DNA of 52,934 bases from JBCAWW01 sp039024315 (GTDB lineage Bacteria > Bacteroidota > Bacteroidia > J057). The translations under genes and the position numbers were made by a program. Shown here piece by piece: positions 50,412-52,934 of this stretch. Each line of letters begins with the position of its first letter. Positions within the stretch are counted from its first letter, which is position 1. The notes under the pieces are model-generated. The model did not search any database, was not told where the DNA came from, and saw only the letters and a program-made list of their open reading frames with translations. The stretch lies in the NCBI GenBank assembly GCA_039024315.1, contig JBCCQN010000029.1:1-52934 (forward strand). Direction: 5' to 3'.

Positions 50412-50576
50412 TGCTCTTGACTTAATTTTGTTTGAAACAAAACTGCCTTTGATCAATGAGGATGATGTAAAGATTTCGCTGAAAGTTGAATGGAAATCGC
50501 AGGCTTCGAGCTTTTTAGTAATTGGGACAAAGCTCTCCGCATTGTTAATGAGGTTGTTAGCAATCATAGAGAGTTT

Positions 50577-50594
50577 GAGCGTTCTGCGCAGCAG
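50577..50594 (+). repeat. AAGCGTT-type hairpin, CTGC/GCAG form, upstream of the esterase gene
   Basis: GAGCGTT-CTGC-GCA-GCAG. It lies in the region where transcription of the minus-strand block must begin. Confidence 0.82.
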
Positions 50595-50825
50595 TAGAAG
50601 AAGTGACCTTTAAATGTGGGCTTATTTACCCATATAGTTTAAATCTAAATTTTCCGTAACCCTTTGATTTAGATGACCGTAATATCATCTCGGCCGAAAG
50701 CGACAACAAGAATCAAGCTACACGCTCATCTCCCTGTCCGTTTAGTAAGCTCCTCTCAACAATTCGATCCTGACTCTGCTTGGTACCCGCCAAGTGGAAC
50801 GAACTTGTTTGCTTACGTAAATGTA

Positions 50826-50915
50826 AGTAGCTAGACAACAGTATTTAGTATTAAGACTCTAGGAAATTGCCCGCAATGAATCAGAAAAGCGATTTTTCTT
50901 CATACTAACTACTTT
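50826..50915. repeat. About 87-bp MITE-like element, copy 2
   Basis: Begins AGTAGCTAGACAACAGTAT, shares TTAGTATTAAGAC, ends TTTTTCTTCATACTAACTAC. Directly upstream of the ABC transporter gene, 28 nt before its ATG, so it probably carries or replaces part of the promoter region. Confidence 0.62.
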
Positions 50916-50943
50916 ATACACAATACTTTAGATCCACACTGGC

Positions 50944-52719
50944 ATGAAACCATCTTTACAACAAGGGTCTGCGCGTTCGCGACTACCGCGTCAGGCCTTT
51001 AAGTTTTCCGTTTTTACTAGTCGCAAGTTTTCCCGTTATGCCATTCCCGCATTGATTGCTGTACTCTTAGGGCAAACACTAAGTGTTTCCAATTCTTATG
51101 TCCTTAAAGAGCTGGTTGATGCGCTCAATCTCAAGGATGCTACTATGTGGCAGTGGGCAATGGTCTATGTGGGGATTTTTGCCATCTCGACTGTCTGTTG
51201 GCGTTCGAGTGGCTATCTGGGTATGCATTGGATTACCCGGACTCGTTTAGAAAGTGCGCGAGTGCTCTATGATTGGCTGAGCCAGCATAGCAGTAGCTAC
51301 TTTTCCGATCGTTTTGCAGGTTCATTGGCGACCAAGGTTACCAATGCTTCCAATGGTATCAACCATATGTTGAGCAAGCTGCTCTGGGATTTTTTTCCGA
51401 CTATCCTGCGCTTGGTGCTCTCTATGGTAATCGCCTATCTCGCCAAACCGATTTTGGCGCTGATATTGGGGGTTTGGGCTGTGGTCTTTCTGATCCTCAA
51501 CGCCTTATTGGTCAAGCGTAAAGCGGCCTTGTCCCACGCGACGGCGGGTTCTTATACCAAGCTTAAGGGACAAATGGTTGATATCGTAACCAATATCCGC
51601 GTGGTACATCTTTTTGCGCGTCGTCAGGCAGAAATCAAGCATGTCGATAAGCACATTGATGACTTTCAAGGCAAAGTCTTCAAGAGCTGGCGTTACTCCG
51701 AAGGAGTGCTTTTGCTTAACAACGGCTTGCAGATTGTCCTTATGGCCATGATGCTCGTTTTGACCCTCCGCTTATTGCAAAATGGTGCCCTCACCGTTGG
51801 GGAAGTAATCATGGTGATTACTTTGACCTGGGGTATCCTAGATGCTTTGCTCTTTATCGGTTCGAGTATGAACGCGGTGATGGAGAGCTATGGTGAAGTC
51901 CAAGAAGGTTTGGACGAAATCCTGCAAGAGCATCAGCTGGTGGACCAAACTGCAGCGCCTAGACTGAGCGTTCGCCGAGGCGATATCCATATGGAAAATG
52001 TTAGCTTTAGCTATGAAGAAGGGAAAGAGGTCTTTAAAAACTTCAACCTCAGAATACCAGCTGGTCAAAAGGTCGGTTTGGTAGGGGAGAGTGGAGCTGG
52101 TAAGACGACCTTAACTCAGCTGCTTTTGCGGATGTTTGACGTACAGGAAGGAGCCATATATCTGGATGATCAGGATATCTCCATTCATAGTCAAGAGAGT
52201 CTGCGTCAGGCCATTAGCTACGTGCCTCAGAGTAGTCAGCTATTTCACCGTTCGATCAAGGACAACATTGGTTATGGTGAGGTAGAGGCTGCGAAAGCGG
52301 AGATCGTCCTCGCCGCTGAACGTGCCCGCGCGCATCCCTTTATCAAGGATCTGGCTCAGGGTTATGATACCCTAGTCGGGGAACGCGGGGTCAAGCTGTC
52401 GGGTGGACAGGCACAGCGGATTAGCATTGCTCGGGCGATGCTTAAAGACGCGCCTATCCTCATCCTCGATGAGGCGACTAGTTCGCTCGATAGTGAAAGT
52501 GAGCGCATGGTACAGGCTGCTCTGGAGGATTTGATCGGTGATAAAACAGTCATTGCGATTGCTCACCGTCTCTCTACGCTTTTGGCGATGGATCGTATCC
52601 TCGTGATGGCAGACGGGCAAATAGTGGAAGATGGTACCCATCATCAGCTGCTTGAGCTCGACGGAACTTACGCACGCCTCTGGAAGCACCAAGTAGGGGG
52701 CTTTTTGGTCGGCGCGTAG
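50944..52719 (+). CDS. ABC transporter, fused permease/ATPase (exporter half-transporter)
   Basis: ATP-driven exporter, 591 residues, likely a homodimer. Membrane domain about 30-320 with six helices (first: YAIPALIAVLLGQTLSVS). The ATPase domain starts near 350: VSFSYEEGKEVFKNF, Walker A GESGAGKTTL (Lys387), Q-loop YVPQSSQLFHRS, signature LSGGQAQRISIARAML (from 485), Walker B ILILDEATSSLD (Asp509, Glu510) and H-loop AIAHRLSTL. MsbA/multidrug-type; the substrate may be a lipid or drug. It is bracketed by direct copies of the 87-bp element, so the gene could have been moved as a unit. No partner gene adjoins it. Confidence 0.94.
   Translation: MKPSLQQGSARSRLPRQAFKFSVFTSRKFSRYAIPALIAVLLGQTLSVSNSYVLKELVDALNLKDATMWQWAMVYVGIFAISTVCWRSSGYLGMHWITRTRLESARVLYDWLSQHSSSYFSDRFAGSLATKVTNASNGINHMLSKLLWDFFPTILRLVLSMVIAYLAKPILALILGVWAVVFLILNALLVKRKAALSHATAGSYTKLKGQMVDIVTNIRVVHLFARRQAEIKHVDKHIDDFQGKVFKSWRYSEGVLLLNNGLQIVLMAMMLVLTLRLLQNGALTVGEVIMVITLTWGILDALLFIGSSMNAVMESYGEVQEGLDEILQEHQLVDQTAAPRLSVRRGDIHMENVSFSYEEGKEVFKNFNLRIPAGQKVGLVGESGAGKTTLTQLLLRMFDVQEGAIYLDDQDISIHSQESLRQAISYVPQSSQLFHRSIKDNIGYGEVEAAKAEIVLAAERARAHPFIKDLAQGYDTLVGERGVKLSGGQAQRISIARAMLKDAPILILDEATSSLDSESERMVQAALEDLIGDKTVIAIAHRLSTLLAMDRILVMADGQIVEDGTHHQLLELDGTYARLWKHQVGGFLVGA
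51969..51982 (+). repeat. Degenerate AAGCGTT-type hairpin (CGCC-GA-GGCG) in the ABC transporter gene
   Basis: GCGTT-CGCC-GA-GGCG with a 2-nt loop; read SVRRGDI at the domain boundary, a normal ABC sequence, so probably coincidence. Confidence 0.25.
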
Positions 52720-52728
52720 ATAGTTTTA

Positions 52729-52816
52729 AGTATTTAGAAGAGAGTATTCAGTATTAAGACCTAGGATAATGGGCTATTTAGTGATAGCGAGACTTTTCTT
52801 CTCTATACTGAGTACT
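52729..52816. repeat. About 87-bp MITE-like element, copy 3
   Basis: Begins AGTATTTAGAAGAGAGTATT, shares CAGTATTAAGACCTAG, ends TTTTCTTCTCTATACTGAGT, immediately after the ABC transporter stop. A partial CTCCCGAAAGCATTCG palindrome abuts its right end (from 52815). The rest of the window, to 52934, shows nothing else recognised. Confidence 0.62.
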
Positions 52817-52934
52817 CCCGAAAGCATTCGTATTAGCGTCAAGCTAAGGGAAATTTTTCACGCATAATTTGTAATTGAGATATCCGTTTTCGCCTAGGTT
52901 CCTCTAAGCAATAATATTGGACTATTTTCCAGAA

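Larger units (their letters stand above)
50412..50943. other. 532-nt divergent intergenic region, mainly repeats
   Basis: Contains an AAGCGTT hairpin (50577-50594), CTTGG/CCAAG (50779-50794), CTTAC/GTAAG (50812-50827) and the second 87-bp element (50826-50915). The first 156 nt are the possible N-terminal extension of the esterase gene. No other gene was seen. Confidence 0.55.

Noticed and set aside
1..52934. SusC/SusD transporter pair expected in a polysaccharide locus
   Set aside because: No TonB-dependent receptor or SusD-like protein is present; it may lie upstream of position 1.
1..52934. tRNA, rRNA, CRISPR array, phage genes or complete insertion sequence
   Set aside because: None recognised on either strand by reading; short tRNAs could be missed without a folding scan.

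Overview
The window looks like chromosome from a marine or algae-associated Bacteroidota, probably near the Saprospiria. The basis is two proteins with C-terminal type IX secretion (PorSS/T9SS type A) sorting domains, few Shine-Dalgarno sequences before starts, a FISUMP-domain protein, a two-component-regulator-type beta-propeller, and many secreted carbohydrate-active enzymes and sulfatases. The taxonomic call is inference; there is no rRNA, tRNA or marker gene here. No phage, CRISPR array, complete insertion sequence or replication origin was seen.

Layout. (1) 1-19932, all on the plus strand, is the downstream part of a polysaccharide-utilisation locus for a sulfated, fucose- and/or anhydrogalactose-containing algal glycan. 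In order: a 5'-truncated GH2 glycosidase, S1 sulfatase, secreted FAD oxidoreductase, a secreted protein with an FMN-binding-like DAVSGAT motif, a beta-helix protein, a second S1 sulfatase, a second beta-helix protein, a GH29 alpha-L-fucosidase, a FucP-type permease, a DUF718 sugar mutarotase, a UxaA-family dehydratase and a GH117 enzyme. No SusC/SusD pair is visible. (2) 20143-32736 carries acyl-CoA and nitronate metabolism genes (nitronate monooxygenase-like, CaiB-type CoA-transferase, FadB-like fusion, thiolase, acyl-CoA synthetase). Between them lie a putative split sensor (membrane-anchored winged-helix factor plus propeller lipoprotein) and an alpha/beta hydrolase-SRPBCC-AraC operon. (3) 33128-41691 holds a SpoIIAA-like protein, a GH36 alpha-galactosidase, an M20 peptidase, an MhqO/MhqO/MhqD-like quinone-detoxification operon with an AraC regulator, and a Uma2 protein. 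(4) 41792-46467 holds a GT2, sugar-nucleotide epimerase, GT4, NUDIX and FISUMP protein. (5) 46689-50411 (minus) is a second AraC/hydrolase block with a membrane protein and an HSL-type esterase. (6) 50944-52719 is an ABC exporter.

How the genes work together: secreted sulfatases and glycosidases would strip and cut the glycan. The permease and mutarotase would import and epimerise the freed 6-deoxysugar, and the UxaA-family enzyme would dehydrate its aldonate (oxidative, non-phosphorylating route; inference from a similar gene set in the Campylobacter jejuni fucose locus).

The most unusual signal is not a gene. A short hairpin, AAGCGTT followed by a 4-bp stem of form CNNC/GNNG with a purine-rich 3-nt loop, is scattered through the window in at least 19 good copies. 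The stem bases covary. It lies between genes, across stop codons, and inside coding sequences in several frames and both strands, including signal-peptide codons. Two copies share a composite form in which the second arm is replaced by a TCCCGA...TCGGGA palindrome. A separate element of about 87 bp with imperfect terminal inverted repeats occurs three times, two of them flanking the ABC transporter gene.
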